Shown here piece after piece: positions 1-7,991 of a DNA stretch of 64,000 bases (position 1 is the first letter of the stretch; each line of letters begins with the position of its first letter). A program made the position numbers and the translations under genes. The stretch is from positions 4,206,001-4,270,000 of the forward strand of contig NZ_CP071090.1 in NCBI RefSeq assembly GCF_017301735.1. The letters run 5' to 3'. The DNA comes from Pyxidicoccus parkwaysis. Lineage in GTDB: Bacteria; Myxococcota; Myxococcia; Myxococcales; Myxococcaceae. A model generated the notes under the pieces. It had not been told where the DNA came from, made no database searches, and saw only the letters and a program-made list of their open reading frames with translations.

Positions 1-1095
1 CACGTGCGGCTGCATCCGCACGGCTTCCGGAGGCAGCACCTGGGCAGGGACCAGCGCGCGCAGCAGGTCCATGGCCCACAGGGACAGCAGCAGGCCCGTG
101 GCGCCACCGACGAGCGCGAGCAGGACGCTCTCCACCAGGAACTGCCGCATCAACTGCGCGCGGCCGGCGCCGAGGGCGGCGCGCACGGACACCTCTCGCT
201 CGCGCGCGCTGGCTCGGGCCAGCAGGAGGTTGGCCACGTTCGCGCAGGCCACGAGCAGCACCAGCGCCACCACGCCCGCGAGCAGCCAGAGGGGCTCTCG
301 ACTGTCTTCCACCACCTGGGCGTGCAGCGGCATCACTCGCACGCCGGGCGCCTCTCCCGCGAAGGACTCCTCCCGGGTCAGCGCGGCGGCCACGTCCTCC
401 AGGTCGGCCCGCGCGCGCTCCAGCGTGACACCGGGACGCAGGCGGCCCAGGGCGCTCAGGTACGTCTCCTCCGGGCGCTCGCCAGCGGCGAGGTCCAGGG
501 CCAGCGGCGTCCAGAGGTCCGTATTCGGAGCGAGGCGGAAGTCAGCGGGCAGGACGCCGAGGACGGTGAAGACCTGGTCACCGAGGCGCAGCGTGCGGCC
601 CACGACGTCGGGCCTTCCACCGAAGCGGCGCTGCCAGAGGCCATGGGAGAGCAGGAGAACGTGGTCGCGTCCGGCCACCTCCGTGTCGGCGCCGAACGTC
701 TGCCCGAGGATGGGCCGCACGCCGAGCATCGGCAGCAGGTTCACCGTCGCGCGGGCCGCGCGTACGCGCTCGGCGGGCCCGTCGCCGGTGAGCGTGAAGT
801 CGCGGAACGCCATGCCTTCCAACCCCTGGAAGGAATGGGAGCGCTCGCGCCAGGCCTGGAGGGAGCGGAGCGTCACGCCCATGCGCTCGACCTGGGGGCT
901 CGACTGGAAGAAGCGGACGAGCTGCTCGGGCTCGGAGTACGGCAGGGGCCGTAGCAGCACCTGATACACCACGCTGAAGACAGAGGTGGTGGCGCCGATG
1001 GCGAGGGCCAGCGTGGCGATGATGACCAGCGTGAAGCCGAGCTCGCGCCGCATCCGGCGCAGGGCGAGGCGGACGTCCTGGAGGAGCTGGGGCAT
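1..1095 (-). CDS. ADOP/MacB-type ABC transporter permease, N-terminal part (3' end outside window)
   Basis: Inner-membrane permease of the MacB_PCD/FtsX class. The 365 visible residues start MPQLLQDVRLALRRMRRELG, followed by a first transmembrane helix (about residues 20-45), a long periplasmic MacB_PCD-like region, and two or three helices with a VACANVANLLLARASARERE loop (about 272-355), the FtsX-domain signature. The opening and layout match the 'acidobacterial duplicated orphan permease' (ADOP) family, usually about 800 aa, so roughly the second half lies beyond base 1. No ATPase partner is visible, which is usual for orphan ADOP permeases. The ATG at 1095 is the first in-frame start before the conserved helix. 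It is divergent from the DUF2716-like gene across 135 bp. Substrate unknown. Confidence 0.88.
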   Translation of the reverse strand, partial: MPQLLQDVRLALRRMRRELGFTLVIIATLALAIGATTSVFSVVYQVLLRPLPYSEPEQLVRFFQSSPQVERMGVTLRSLQAWRERSHSFQGLEGMAFRDFTLTGDGPAERVRAARATVNLLPMLGVRPILGQTFGADTEVAGRDHVLLLSHGLWQRRFGGRPDVVGRTLRLGDQVFTVLGVLPADFRLAPNTDLWTPLALDLAAGERPEETYLSALGRLRPGVTLERARADLEDVAAALTREESFAGEAPGVRVMPLHAQVVEDSREPLWLLAGVVALVLLVACANVANLLLARASAREREVSVRAALGAGRAQLMRQFLVESVLLALVGGATGLLLSLWAMDLLRALVPAQVLPPEAVRMQPHV

Positions 1096-1230
1096 GGGGT
1101 GCTCGAGCTCTGCAACTCTAGCGCCACCTGGGAGGGATTCGCCCGGCCCCCGGGTCTCCCTTGGGACAGACGGGGCCGTGTCCGGAGCTGGCACGCGTCA
1201 TTCCCGGAAGCGGACAGCAGGGCGATTGCC

Positions 1231-1773
1231 ATGGCCGGTGGTGAGGGCAATAACGCGGGTGTGAGCCCACACGCGCCCCAGGCCTGGTTCCTCCTCTCCG
1301 GCGACGAAGAGAAGTCCGCGCTGAATCATCCGTGGCCGGACGCGAGGGATGGAGATGTCCAGTTCGTCGTGGACGATGCGCTTCGCACGCTACGACGAGA
1401 GGAGCTGCTCGGGCTGTACGCGGAGATGACGGAGAAGATGCTCGCAGTGTTCCGCGAGCTGATTCCGCCGGGCGGGTGGATCTATGCGCTCGACTATCAC
1501 CACACGAACTACCGGCTCATTCCGCACGCTCCTGCTGAGAGCCTGTGGCCGGTGACGGTGTATCCGGATGGTGACCCGGAGCACTGGTTCGTGCCGTCCG
1601 ACTCCCGCTTCGTCTACTCCGCGAGCTACACCGTCAACGTCACAGAGGGGCGTCCTCCCATCGAGGTGGAGACCTACGAGCTTCGCGGGCGCGAGCTCAT
1701 CGACGCCGTGGAGCGGAACCTGCCGAAGCTCTTCCAGCTCGCTCGCCGGGTTCCTGTAACGGAGCAACCATGA
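1231..1773 (+). CDS. DUF2716-like protein of unknown function
   Basis: A 180-aa soluble protein without signal peptide or membrane segment. Its core resembles the DUF2716 family: a helix (LGLYAEMTEKMLAVFRELI) followed by a WIYALDYHHTNYRLIPH strand block, a VYPDGDPEHWFVPSDSRF block and a C-terminal RGRELIDAVERNLPKLF helix. The assignment is from remembered family features. I chose the ATG at 1231; the same frame is open from 1099, and a GTG at 1261 is a possible alternative. Biochemical role is unknown. It lies between a divergent permease gene and a histidine kinase gene 153 bp downstream, with no clear functional link to either. Confidence 0.75.
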   Translation: MAGGEGNNAGVSPHAPQAWFLLSGDEEKSALNHPWPDARDGDVQFVVDDALRTLRREELLGLYAEMTEKMLAVFRELIPPGGWIYALDYHHTNYRLIPHAPAESLWPVTVYPDGDPEHWFVPSDSRFVYSASYTVNVTEGRPPIEVETYELRGRELIDAVERNLPKLFQLARRVPVTEQP

Positions 1774-1926
1774 GGACAACAGCAGGCGAGTTCCACGAGG
1801 CGCCGGCCCCGCTCCCTGAGGACCGGGGAGCCAGGGGCCGTCCGTCAGTGCAGCAGCCCGGATGAGTCTTGCGTCCCGGCTGTTGTGACGAAGCGCCCGA
1901 GGTCGGCGCGCGCCAGGGGGAGCGCA

Positions 1927-3387
1927 ATGAGTCGAAGCCTGCGAAGCCAAGCCGTCACGCTCACCGTGCTTCTGGGCCTGTTGATCGGAGTGACAGTCGC
2001 CGCGCTGGCGGGCACCACCGCGAGCATGGAGCGCAACAGCGCGCGCATGTTGCATGTGGTGGAGAGCATGCAGGCATCCGAAGGCCTGGAGAAGGCGCTC
2101 GTCTTCCACGAGCGGGAGCAGCGGCTCTACGAGGCGACCGGCCGGCTCGACCATCTCTGGGCGACCACGAGAGCCGAGGCCAACGTGCGCCAGTCCGTCG
2201 CGCGGGCCACGAGCCTGGCGGACTCCCGCGAGGAGGTCGCCTACCTCGACGAGTTGAAAGTGGAGCTCGACGGGTACTTCGCCCACCCCACTCCCGCACC
2301 CGGAACCTTCGAGGCGGCGACGGGCCGGATGCTCGACAGGGAGCTGTACCTCTCACGTGCGCTGGTGAAGCTGAACTCCGCCGACGCGCGCGCCACGTTC
2401 GCGGCGGACCAGCGCTGGGCGCGCAGTGCCCACCTCGTCGGAATGAGCGTGTCGCTCGCGATGATGGCCGGAGCGGCCGTGGCGTTCTGGACGCTGCGGC
2501 GCAACCTCTACTGGCCACTCGAGTCGGTGCGCCAGTCGCTCTTGCGCTTCCGCCCGGGCATGCCGCTGCAGCGTGCCCCGGCGACGGGCGTGCGGGAGAT
2601 TCGCGACATCGCCAGTGCCTTCAATGAAACCGCCTTGCGGCTGGAGCGCCAACGGGAGGTGCAGCTCGGCTTCCTCGCGGGCGTGGCGCATGACCTGCGC
2701 AACCCGCTCCAGGCGCTGCGCGCGGTGTCCGCCAGCGTCCGCCCCGAGCGTCCCCTTCCTCCCGAGCAGACGCTGCGAGACCGCTTCTCGCTGGTGACAC
2801 GGCAGGTGGACCGGCTGACGCGGATGGTGGACGACCTGCTCGACACGTCGCGAATCGAAGCGGGCCAGTTGTCGCTGAGCTGCGACGAGCACGACCTCAT
2901 CGAATTGGTGCGCGAGGCCGTGGAGCTGCACCGGCCCGTGAGCGAGGTGCACACCCTGATGACCTGCTGGCCGCAGGGCACGCTGCGGGTGTGGTGCGAT
3001 GGCGCGCGCATCGCTCAGGTGCTCAACAACCTGCTGAGCAACGCCATCAAGTACTCGCCCGACGGAGGACCGGTGCGCGTGGAGGCCGGGAGCACGGCGG
3101 ACGGAGTCTGGGTAACGGTGCACGACTCGGGTGTCGGCGTGGACGCTTCGGAGCGCGAGAGCATCTTCGAGCCCTTTCGCCGGGGCGCGGCCCACCGCGC
3201 CAACATCCCGGGCGTTGGCCTGGGCCTCTCCGTGTCGCGCCGCATCCTCGAAGCGCACGGCGGCTCCATCCACGTGGAGAGCGAACCGGGCCACGGGTCC
3301 ACCTTCCGCATCTGGCTGCCCCATGCCGCGTCCGGATGGCGGTCCGTGCAGGCTCCGTCCCTCGCCGTGGAGCAGCACCTGGCCTGA
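1927..3387 (+). CDS. membrane-bound sensor histidine kinase (orphan)
   Basis: A 486-aa two-component sensor. TM1 is about residues 8-28, a periplasmic sensor region about 29-170, TM2 about 173-193, then a HAMP-like linker. The HisKA H-box is FLAGVAHDLRNPLQ with phospho-accepting His255. The HATPase domain has an N-box (NNLLSNAIKYSPDGG), a G1 box (DSGVGV) and a G2 box (GVGLGLSVSRRILEAHGG), so the kinase looks complete. The ATG at 1927 was preferred over the in-frame GTG at 1885 because a strong AGGGGGAG ribosome-binding site sits just upstream and TM1 then starts near the N-terminus. No response regulator is adjacent, so the partner must be encoded elsewhere. The ligand cannot be read from sequence. 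Confidence 0.92.
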   Translation: MSRSLRSQAVTLTVLLGLLIGVTVAALAGTTASMERNSARMLHVVESMQASEGLEKALVFHEREQRLYEATGRLDHLWATTRAEANVRQSVARATSLADSREEVAYLDELKVELDGYFAHPTPAPGTFEAATGRMLDRELYLSRALVKLNSADARATFAADQRWARSAHLVGMSVSLAMMAGAAVAFWTLRRNLYWPLESVRQSLLRFRPGMPLQRAPATGVREIRDIASAFNETALRLERQREVQLGFLAGVAHDLRNPLQALRAVSASVRPERPLPPEQTLRDRFSLVTRQVDRLTRMVDDLLDTSRIEAGQLSLSCDEHDLIELVREAVELHRPVSEVHTLMTCWPQGTLRVWCDGARIAQVLNNLLSNAIKYSPDGGPVRVEAGSTADGVWVTVHDSGVGVDASERESIFEPFRRGAAHRANIPGVGLGLSVSRRILEAHGGSIHVESEPGHGSTFRIWLPHAASGWRSVQAPSLAVEQHLA

Positions 3388-3460
3388 GCGGAAAATGTGG
3401 GTCCTCCGCGCAATCGCGAGCGCCTCTTGTCGTACCCTCCGGTAATCCTATGGAGGACGA

Positions 3461-4924
3461 ATGAACTGGCTGAAGGCGCTCTGCGTGGGCGCGCTCGTGG
3501 CGTGGGTGTGCGTGGTGCCCACCGCCGAGGCGGCATCGCAGAAGCAGGAGATTGACCGGCTCGTCTCGAAGTATCAGCAGCTGGGCCTGTTCAACGGCAG
3601 CGTGCTGGTGGCCAACGAGAAGGGCGTCATCCTCGAGAAGGGCTACGGCTTCGCCAACTTCGAGTGGCAGGTGCCGAATACGCCCGACACGAAGTTCCGC
3701 CTCGGCTCGATTACGAAGCAGTTCACCGCGATGCTCATCCTGCAGCTCGCGGCCGAGGGGAAGCTCCAGGTCGATGAGCCCGTCACGAAGTACCTGCCGG
3801 ACTATCGCAAGGACACGGGCGACCGCATCACCCTCGCCCACCTGCTGAACCACACCTCCGGCCTCCCCAACTACACCAACCGGGAGTTCTTCCAGAAGAG
3901 CTCGAGGGACCCGTACTCCGTCGCGGACTTCGTGAAGAAGTTCTGCAGCGGCGACCTGGAGTTCGAGCCGGGCACGAAGTTCAATTACAGCAACTCGGGC
4001 TACTTCCTGCTCGGCGCCGTCATCGAGAAGGTCACCGGGCAGACGTATGCGCAGGCGCTGCGGCAGCGCATCTTCGACCCGCTGGGCATGAAGGACACCG
4101 GCTACGACGTGAGCGCCACGGTGCTCCCCAAGCGCGCGAGCGGCTACGAGGCCCAGCCCGGCGGGTACGTCAACGCGAGCTACCTCGACATGACCATTCC
4201 CTACGCCGCCGGCTCGCTGTACTCGACGGTGCAGGACCTCTACCGCTGGGACCGCGCGCTTCATGAGCACAAGCTCCTCCCCGCGCCGCTCGAGCAGCGG
4301 ATGTTCACCCCGGTGCTGGAGGACTACGGGTTCGGGTGGAGTCTCAAGCCGGTCAAGCTGCACGACGGCAAGACGGAGCTCGCGAGCATCAGCCACAGCG
4401 GCGGCATCAATGGCTTCAGCACCCTGCTCGTCCGCGCGACCGGGAAGAAGGAGCTCGTCATCCTCCTCGACAACACGGCCCGGGGACGGAAGCTGTCGGA
4501 GATGGCGACGGGCGTGCTGAGCATCCTCCACGGCATTCCCCCGAAGCAGCCCTCGCAGCCCATCAGCGACGTGGTGATGGCCACGCTGGAGAAGTCGTCC
4601 GTCGCGGAGGCCATCGCCCGCTACCGGACCCTCAAGGCCACCAAGGCGGGTGAGTACGACTTCGCGGAGTCGGAGCTGAACAACGCCGGCTACCGCCTCC
4701 TCGGCAGCGGGCGCATCGCCGAGGCCGTCGAGGTCTTCAAGCTCAACGTGGAGATGTACCCCAACTCCGGGAATGTCTACGACAGCCTCGGCGAGGCGTA
4801 CGTGGCCCAGGGGAACAAGGAGCAGGCGCTCGTGAACTACCGCCGCGCGGTGGAACTGGACCCGAAGAACACCAATGCGGCGCAGGCCGTGCAGCAGCTG
4901 GAGAAGCCCTCCGCCACGCGCTGA
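3461..4924 (+). CDS. secreted serine hydrolase (class C beta-lactamase/S12 family) with C-terminal TPRs
   Basis: 487 aa with a signal peptide (hydrophobic 4-22, AEA-type cleavage near 24). Serine beta-lactamase-fold motifs are present: SxxK as S83-I-T-K86, YxN as Y176-S-N178, and HSGG (312-315) in the place of KTG. This HSGG-bearing group covers esterases, D-aminopeptidases and other S12-like hydrolases more often than true beta-lactamases. Residues about 400-480 form two TPR-like helical repeats (VYDSLGEAYVAQGNKEQALVNYRRAVELDP is the clearest region). The start is fixed by GGAGG at 3452-3456. It lies 73 bp after the histidine kinase gene, so co-transcription is possible, and its end is 20 bp from a convergent gene. 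Substrate not predictable. Confidence 0.9.
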   Translation: MNWLKALCVGALVAWVCVVPTAEAASQKQEIDRLVSKYQQLGLFNGSVLVANEKGVILEKGYGFANFEWQVPNTPDTKFRLGSITKQFTAMLILQLAAEGKLQVDEPVTKYLPDYRKDTGDRITLAHLLNHTSGLPNYTNREFFQKSSRDPYSVADFVKKFCSGDLEFEPGTKFNYSNSGYFLLGAVIEKVTGQTYAQALRQRIFDPLGMKDTGYDVSATVLPKRASGYEAQPGGYVNASYLDMTIPYAAGSLYSTVQDLYRWDRALHEHKLLPAPLEQRMFTPVLEDYGFGWSLKPVKLHDGKTELASISHSGGINGFSTLLVRATGKKELVILLDNTARGRKLSEMATGVLSILHGIPPKQPSQPISDVVMATLEKSSVAEAIARYRTLKATKAGEYDFAESELNNAGYRLLGSGRIAEAVEVFKLNVEMYPNSGNVYDSLGEAYVAQGNKEQALVNYRRAVELDPKNTNAAQAVQQLEKPSATR

Positions 4925-4944
4925 CGCGAGGAGTGGTCCCGCGC

Positions 4945-5949
4945 CTACCGCGCCGGAGCGTCCGGGGTGTCCTGCTCCGGCGCCACGGACGGCACGGGCA
5001 CCTTGGACGCGGGCCGGGGCGGTCGCCAGTTCAGCGCCACCCGGAGGAATGGCGCGGGGCGTGTGGAGCTGGCGCCCAGCTCCAGCGCCTTCCGGTCCCT
5101 GTCGAGCAGCGCGAAGTCGTTGAGCACGTCGAGCCCCACGGACGTGCTCAGCCACACGGTGCCGCCGCCCAGCCGGACATTGGCCGTGGGACCGAAGTGC
5201 AGCGAAGTCTCCCGGACGAAGTGCGCGCCCAGCGCCTGTCCGTCGTCCGGCATCCGGGCGTGGAACACCTGCTGGTCGAACATGCCGGCGACTCCCAGCT
5301 CCAGCCCGTCGCCGAACTTCCGCAACAGCGTGAGCCGGGGCAGGCCGAGCTCCACGACATAGGGCCCCTTGCGGTAGCTGAAGCCCACGATGGGGATGAC
5401 GGGGAGGACGTTGAAGGGCCACATCACGACGGCGCCGAACATGAGCCGCATCCCGGGGTCTCCGCCGATGAGGTAGTTCGCCATGGCGTAGCCCACCCAG
5501 GACATGTCCATGCCGACGTCGAACGAGCTCCGGAAGTCGGTGCGCGCGGTGCTCGACACGCCCGCGAACATCAGCCACCGGGGCGCGAGCGGACGGACCA
5601 CCGTGAGCCCGAGCTGGATGCGGTGGAAGCGGCGGCCCAGGTCGTCCTCGTCGCGGCCCACCAGCACGCCTTGCGGCTCCAGCGCGAGCCACCGTGTCTC
5701 GTATGCCAGCGATGGGACAATGATTGTCTTTCCGAGGAACACGGGCGGCAGGGGCATGCGCAAATCCCACTGCCTCCAGTTGGCGAGCTTCCCTCCCCCC
5801 GAACCGATGGCCGTGCCGCGCGCGAGGCTGAAGCTGACGTAGGCGCGGTCCTCGTTCGTCTGGGCGCTCGCGGTGGCGGAGAGCAGCAGCGCGCCCACGG
5901 CGATGAGCCCGTACGTCAACCGGGAGCCTCTCGTCATTCGCTTGGACAT
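4945..5949 (-). CDS. DUF6268-like outer-membrane beta-barrel protein
   Basis: 334 aa with a clear signal peptide (basic start, then hydrophobic LIAVGALLLSATASAQ). The mature protein consists of alternating amphipathic strands with many W/Y/F residues (SWVGYAMANYLIGGDPG, MLMFGAVVMWPFNVLPVIPIVGFSYRK-like strands), typical of outer-membrane barrels. The order of strands and glycine-rich turns resembles proteins annotated DUF6268. The C-terminus ends in a Pro-rich tail after a final NWRPPRP segment. ATG at 5949 has a GGAAAGGA Shine-Dalgarno about 9 bp upstream; an internal ATG at 5937 is an alternative. It is divergent from the Ser/Thr kinase gene over a 95-bp region containing a perfect dyad. 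Function unknown. Confidence 0.8.
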   Translation of the reverse strand: MSKRMTRGSRLTYGLIAVGALLLSATASAQTNEDRAYVSFSLARGTAIGSGGGKLANWRQWDLRMPLPPVFLGKTIIVPSLAYETRWLALEPQGVLVGRDEDDLGRRFHRIQLGLTVVRPLAPRWLMFAGVSSTARTDFRSSFDVGMDMSWVGYAMANYLIGGDPGMRLMFGAVVMWPFNVLPVIPIVGFSYRKGPYVVELGLPRLTLLRKFGDGLELGVAGMFDQQVFHARMPDDGQALGAHFVRETSLHFGPTANVRLGGGTVWLSTSVGLDVLNDFALLDRDRKALELGASSTRPAPFLRVALNWRPPRPASKVPVPSVAPEQDTPDAPAR

Positions 5950-5988
5950 GCGGCGCCGTCCTTTCCCTGGGGGAAGGAGAGTGTACCG

Positions 5989-6006
5989 CGAGTCAGTCCT
6001 GACTCG
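5989..6006. promoter_or_regulatory. perfect 8-bp dyad in divergent promoter region
   Basis: CGAGTCAG, two bases, CTGACTCG: a perfect inverted repeat between the divergent barrel-protein and kinase genes, ending 38 bp before the kinase GTG. It could be an operator. No regulator is identified. Confidence 0.4.
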
Positions 6007-6044
6007 ATGCCGTTCCTGTCGCCACTGGATTACGCTGGCGGCCC

Positions 6045-7817
6045 GTGACGCCCTACACGATGTTGCACCTCGCGCTCGGGGGCGCGTTCCTCGTGCTCGC
6101 GCTGGTGCACCTGGCGACGTGGGCCGCGGTCCGCTCTCAGCGCGTGCAGCTCTGGCTGGCCTGGAGCTTCCTCGGATTCGCGGTCATCAGCTTCGTCATC
6201 GGACTCACCAGTCGCGAGGCCAGCGCCGTCTTCGCGGACACGCGCCCGTGGCTGGTGTTCGGCACGCTCACGTCGGTGGCCCTGCCCTATCCGCTGCTGC
6301 GCGTGGTCTGGTCGCTGCTGGACCAGCCGCTCACCTTCGGTCGGCGGGTGATGCTGGGCGTGGCCGTGGCACTGGGCGTGGTGCGGGTGCTCGACATCAC
6401 CGTCGCCGTGCTCTCGCTGCCGGCGACTCGGCTGACGTCGGAGGAGCTGTCGCGGGCCACGGCGGGGCTGAGCCTGCCGCTGTTCTGGGTGCTCGCGACA
6501 TGTGTCGCGGGCACCTGGGCCTTCGAGGCAGTGAGGCTGCTGAAGCGCCGGGGTGCGATGGCCATCGCGGTGCTCGTCGCGTCGCTGTGCGCGCTCGTGT
6601 TGCTGGGGCGTGAGCTGGCCATCGACCTCGGGTGGGTTCCGGGGCCGCCGCTGTTCGCGCTGGTGGGGCTGCCATTCCTGCTGCTTGCGTCCACGGCGCT
6701 CGCCATCCTCACGGCGCGCTCGCTGCGGGGCGCGGACCTGGGGACGGGCATCCACCGCTACCGCAGGCTCGTGCGGCTGGGGCGCGGCGGCATGGGCGAA
6801 GTGTGGCTCGCGGTGAGGACGGGGCGCGCGGGCTTCAACCGGCTCGTCGTGCTCAAGCGGATGTTGGAAGGCGGTGGCGGCGGTGAAGACCCGGCCGTGC
6901 GGCTCCACCGCTTCATCGGCGAGGCCCGCACCGCCGCGCGCCTCCACCATCCGCACGTCGTGTCCGTCTATGACCTGGGTCAGGTGGATGGCGGGTGGTT
7001 CATCGTCATGGAGTACCTGAGCGGCGTGAGCGTGCTGGAGCTGGTCCGGCGCGTGCGCAAGGGCGAGGCGCTGCCGCTCGAGGTGGTGGTCGAGCTGTGT
7101 CAGCAGGCGCTGCGCGGACTGGCCTACGCGCACGAGCGCGGCGTGATTCACCGCGACATCAGCGCGGACAACCTCATCGTGTCCTTCGACGGCGTGGTGA
7201 AGGTGGTGGACTTCGGAATCGCGCACGGCTCCGGAGATGCCGAGGAGCGCGTGTCGGGCACGACGGTGGTGCCCACGGTGGACCGGCTCACGCAGGTGGG
7301 CGACGTCATCGGGAAGTTCGTCTACATGCCACCCGAGCGGCGTGCGGGAGCCCCGGCCACCGCGTCCGGCGACCTCTATGCGCTGGGCTGCGTATTGCAC
7401 GAGTTGTTGTTCGGCACGCTCCCAGGGCCGCCGCTGACCACGGGAGGCCCCCAGCTGCCGCGCCTGGAGCGGCCCGATGCGCCGGAGGCGTACCGGATGC
7501 TCCGGGACGTCCTCGACATCGCGCTCCAGTCGCATCTCGAGGACCGTTTCGCCGACGCGTGGGCGTTCAATCGTGCGCTCGACCCGGTCCGGAACGAGCT
7601 GCCGGCCGTTGACCTCACGAGATGGCTGCGTGCGAACTTCTCGGAGCGATGGGGACGCGAGCGGGAGTTGGCGGAGCTGAGCGACCCCACGCCCGACGAG
7701 GTCGAAACGCTGCTCACACGGCAGACGCCGGCAGAGGTCGCAGTACACGACGAGGCCACGAGGCTCGTGTCCCCGGGCACTGATTCGGCGCCGACCGTCA
7801 TCCAACGCTCGCGCTGA
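6045..7817 (+). CDS. membrane-anchored Ser/Thr protein kinase with N-terminal seven-helix domain
   Basis: 590 aa. Residues about 7-225 contain some seven hydrophobic helices, and the Hanks-type kinase domain follows at about 238-510. This reverses the usual bacterial order of kinase, one helix, then extracellular sensor. Kinase motifs are intact: glycine loop GRGGMGEVWLA (246-256), catalytic Lys271, Glu293, HRDISADN (His369, Asp371, Asn376) and DFG (389-391). HRDISADN replaces the common HRDLKPEN, a variant I associate with myxobacterial Pkn kinases. The tail ends in Thr/Ser-rich sequence that could be autophosphorylated. GTG at 6045 is used; an in-frame ATG at 6060 is possible and neither has a strong ribosome-binding site. 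The helical part may sense a membrane signal. Confidence 0.92.
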   Translation: MTPYTMLHLALGGAFLVLALVHLATWAAVRSQRVQLWLAWSFLGFAVISFVIGLTSREASAVFADTRPWLVFGTLTSVALPYPLLRVVWSLLDQPLTFGRRVMLGVAVALGVVRVLDITVAVLSLPATRLTSEELSRATAGLSLPLFWVLATCVAGTWAFEAVRLLKRRGAMAIAVLVASLCALVLLGRELAIDLGWVPGPPLFALVGLPFLLLASTALAILTARSLRGADLGTGIHRYRRLVRLGRGGMGEVWLAVRTGRAGFNRLVVLKRMLEGGGGGEDPAVRLHRFIGEARTAARLHHPHVVSVYDLGQVDGGWFIVMEYLSGVSVLELVRRVRKGEALPLEVVVELCQQALRGLAYAHERGVIHRDISADNLIVSFDGVVKVVDFGIAHGSGDAEERVSGTTVVPTVDRLTQVGDVIGKFVYMPPERRAGAPATASGDLYALGCVLHELLFGTLPGPPLTTGGPQLPRLERPDAPEAYRMLRDVLDIALQSHLEDRFADAWAFNRALDPVRNELPAVDLTRWLRANFSERWGRERELAELSDPTPDEVETLLTRQTPAEVAVHDEATRLVSPGTDSAPTVIQRSR

Positions 7818-7873
7818 GCGCAAATATCAGTCGCGCCCCTTCCCGACACTCCGACGGACGCGTCCCACCCGGG

Positions 7874-7920
7874 GCATTCCCCAATGACGGCCCGGTGCGT
7901 CCCGGCCTCCTGGGGAATGC
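7874..7920. promoter_or_regulatory. inverted repeat between kinase and FAD monooxygenase genes
   Basis: GCATTCCCC (7874-7882) and GGGGAATGC (7912-7920) form a perfect 9-bp stem around a 29-nt GC-rich loop that can itself pair (GACG/CGTC). No T-run follows directly, so it is either a factor-assisted terminator for the kinase gene or an operator for the monooxygenase gene. Confidence 0.4.
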
Positions 7921-7923
7921 AAG

Positions 7924-7950
7924 CTGACAACATAAGCACTTCCTTACATT
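7924..7950 (+). promoter_or_regulatory. possible sigma-70-type promoter of the FAD monooxygenase
   Basis: An AT-rich island in a GC-rich region holds CTGACA (-35-like) and TACATT (-10-like) with a 15-nt spacer, about 42 bp before the start codon. The spacer is short and the match is imperfect, so this is only a candidate. Confidence 0.28.
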
Positions 7951-7991
7951 TTCCCTGGGTCACGAACAGCGGGTCCGCCCAGGGGAAATCC

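Noticed and set aside
4-964. Plus-strand open frames over 1-964
   Set aside because: The minus strand encodes a coherent ADOP permease; the plus-strand translations are low-complexity.
1885-1926. GTG start at 1885 for the histidine kinase
   Set aside because: The extra 14 residues are basic and there is no ribosome-binding site, while 1927 has a strong one.
3461-4924. Calling the serine hydrolase a beta-lactamase resistance gene
   Set aside because: SxxK and YxN are present, but the third motif is HSGG and the TPR tail is atypical, so a general S12-like hydrolase is the safer call.
7884-7991. Upstream in-frame start for the FAD monooxygenase at 7884
   Set aside because: It would add 36 residues over the stem-loop and promoter-like region with no family similarity; ATG 7992 has AGGGGAA just upstream.
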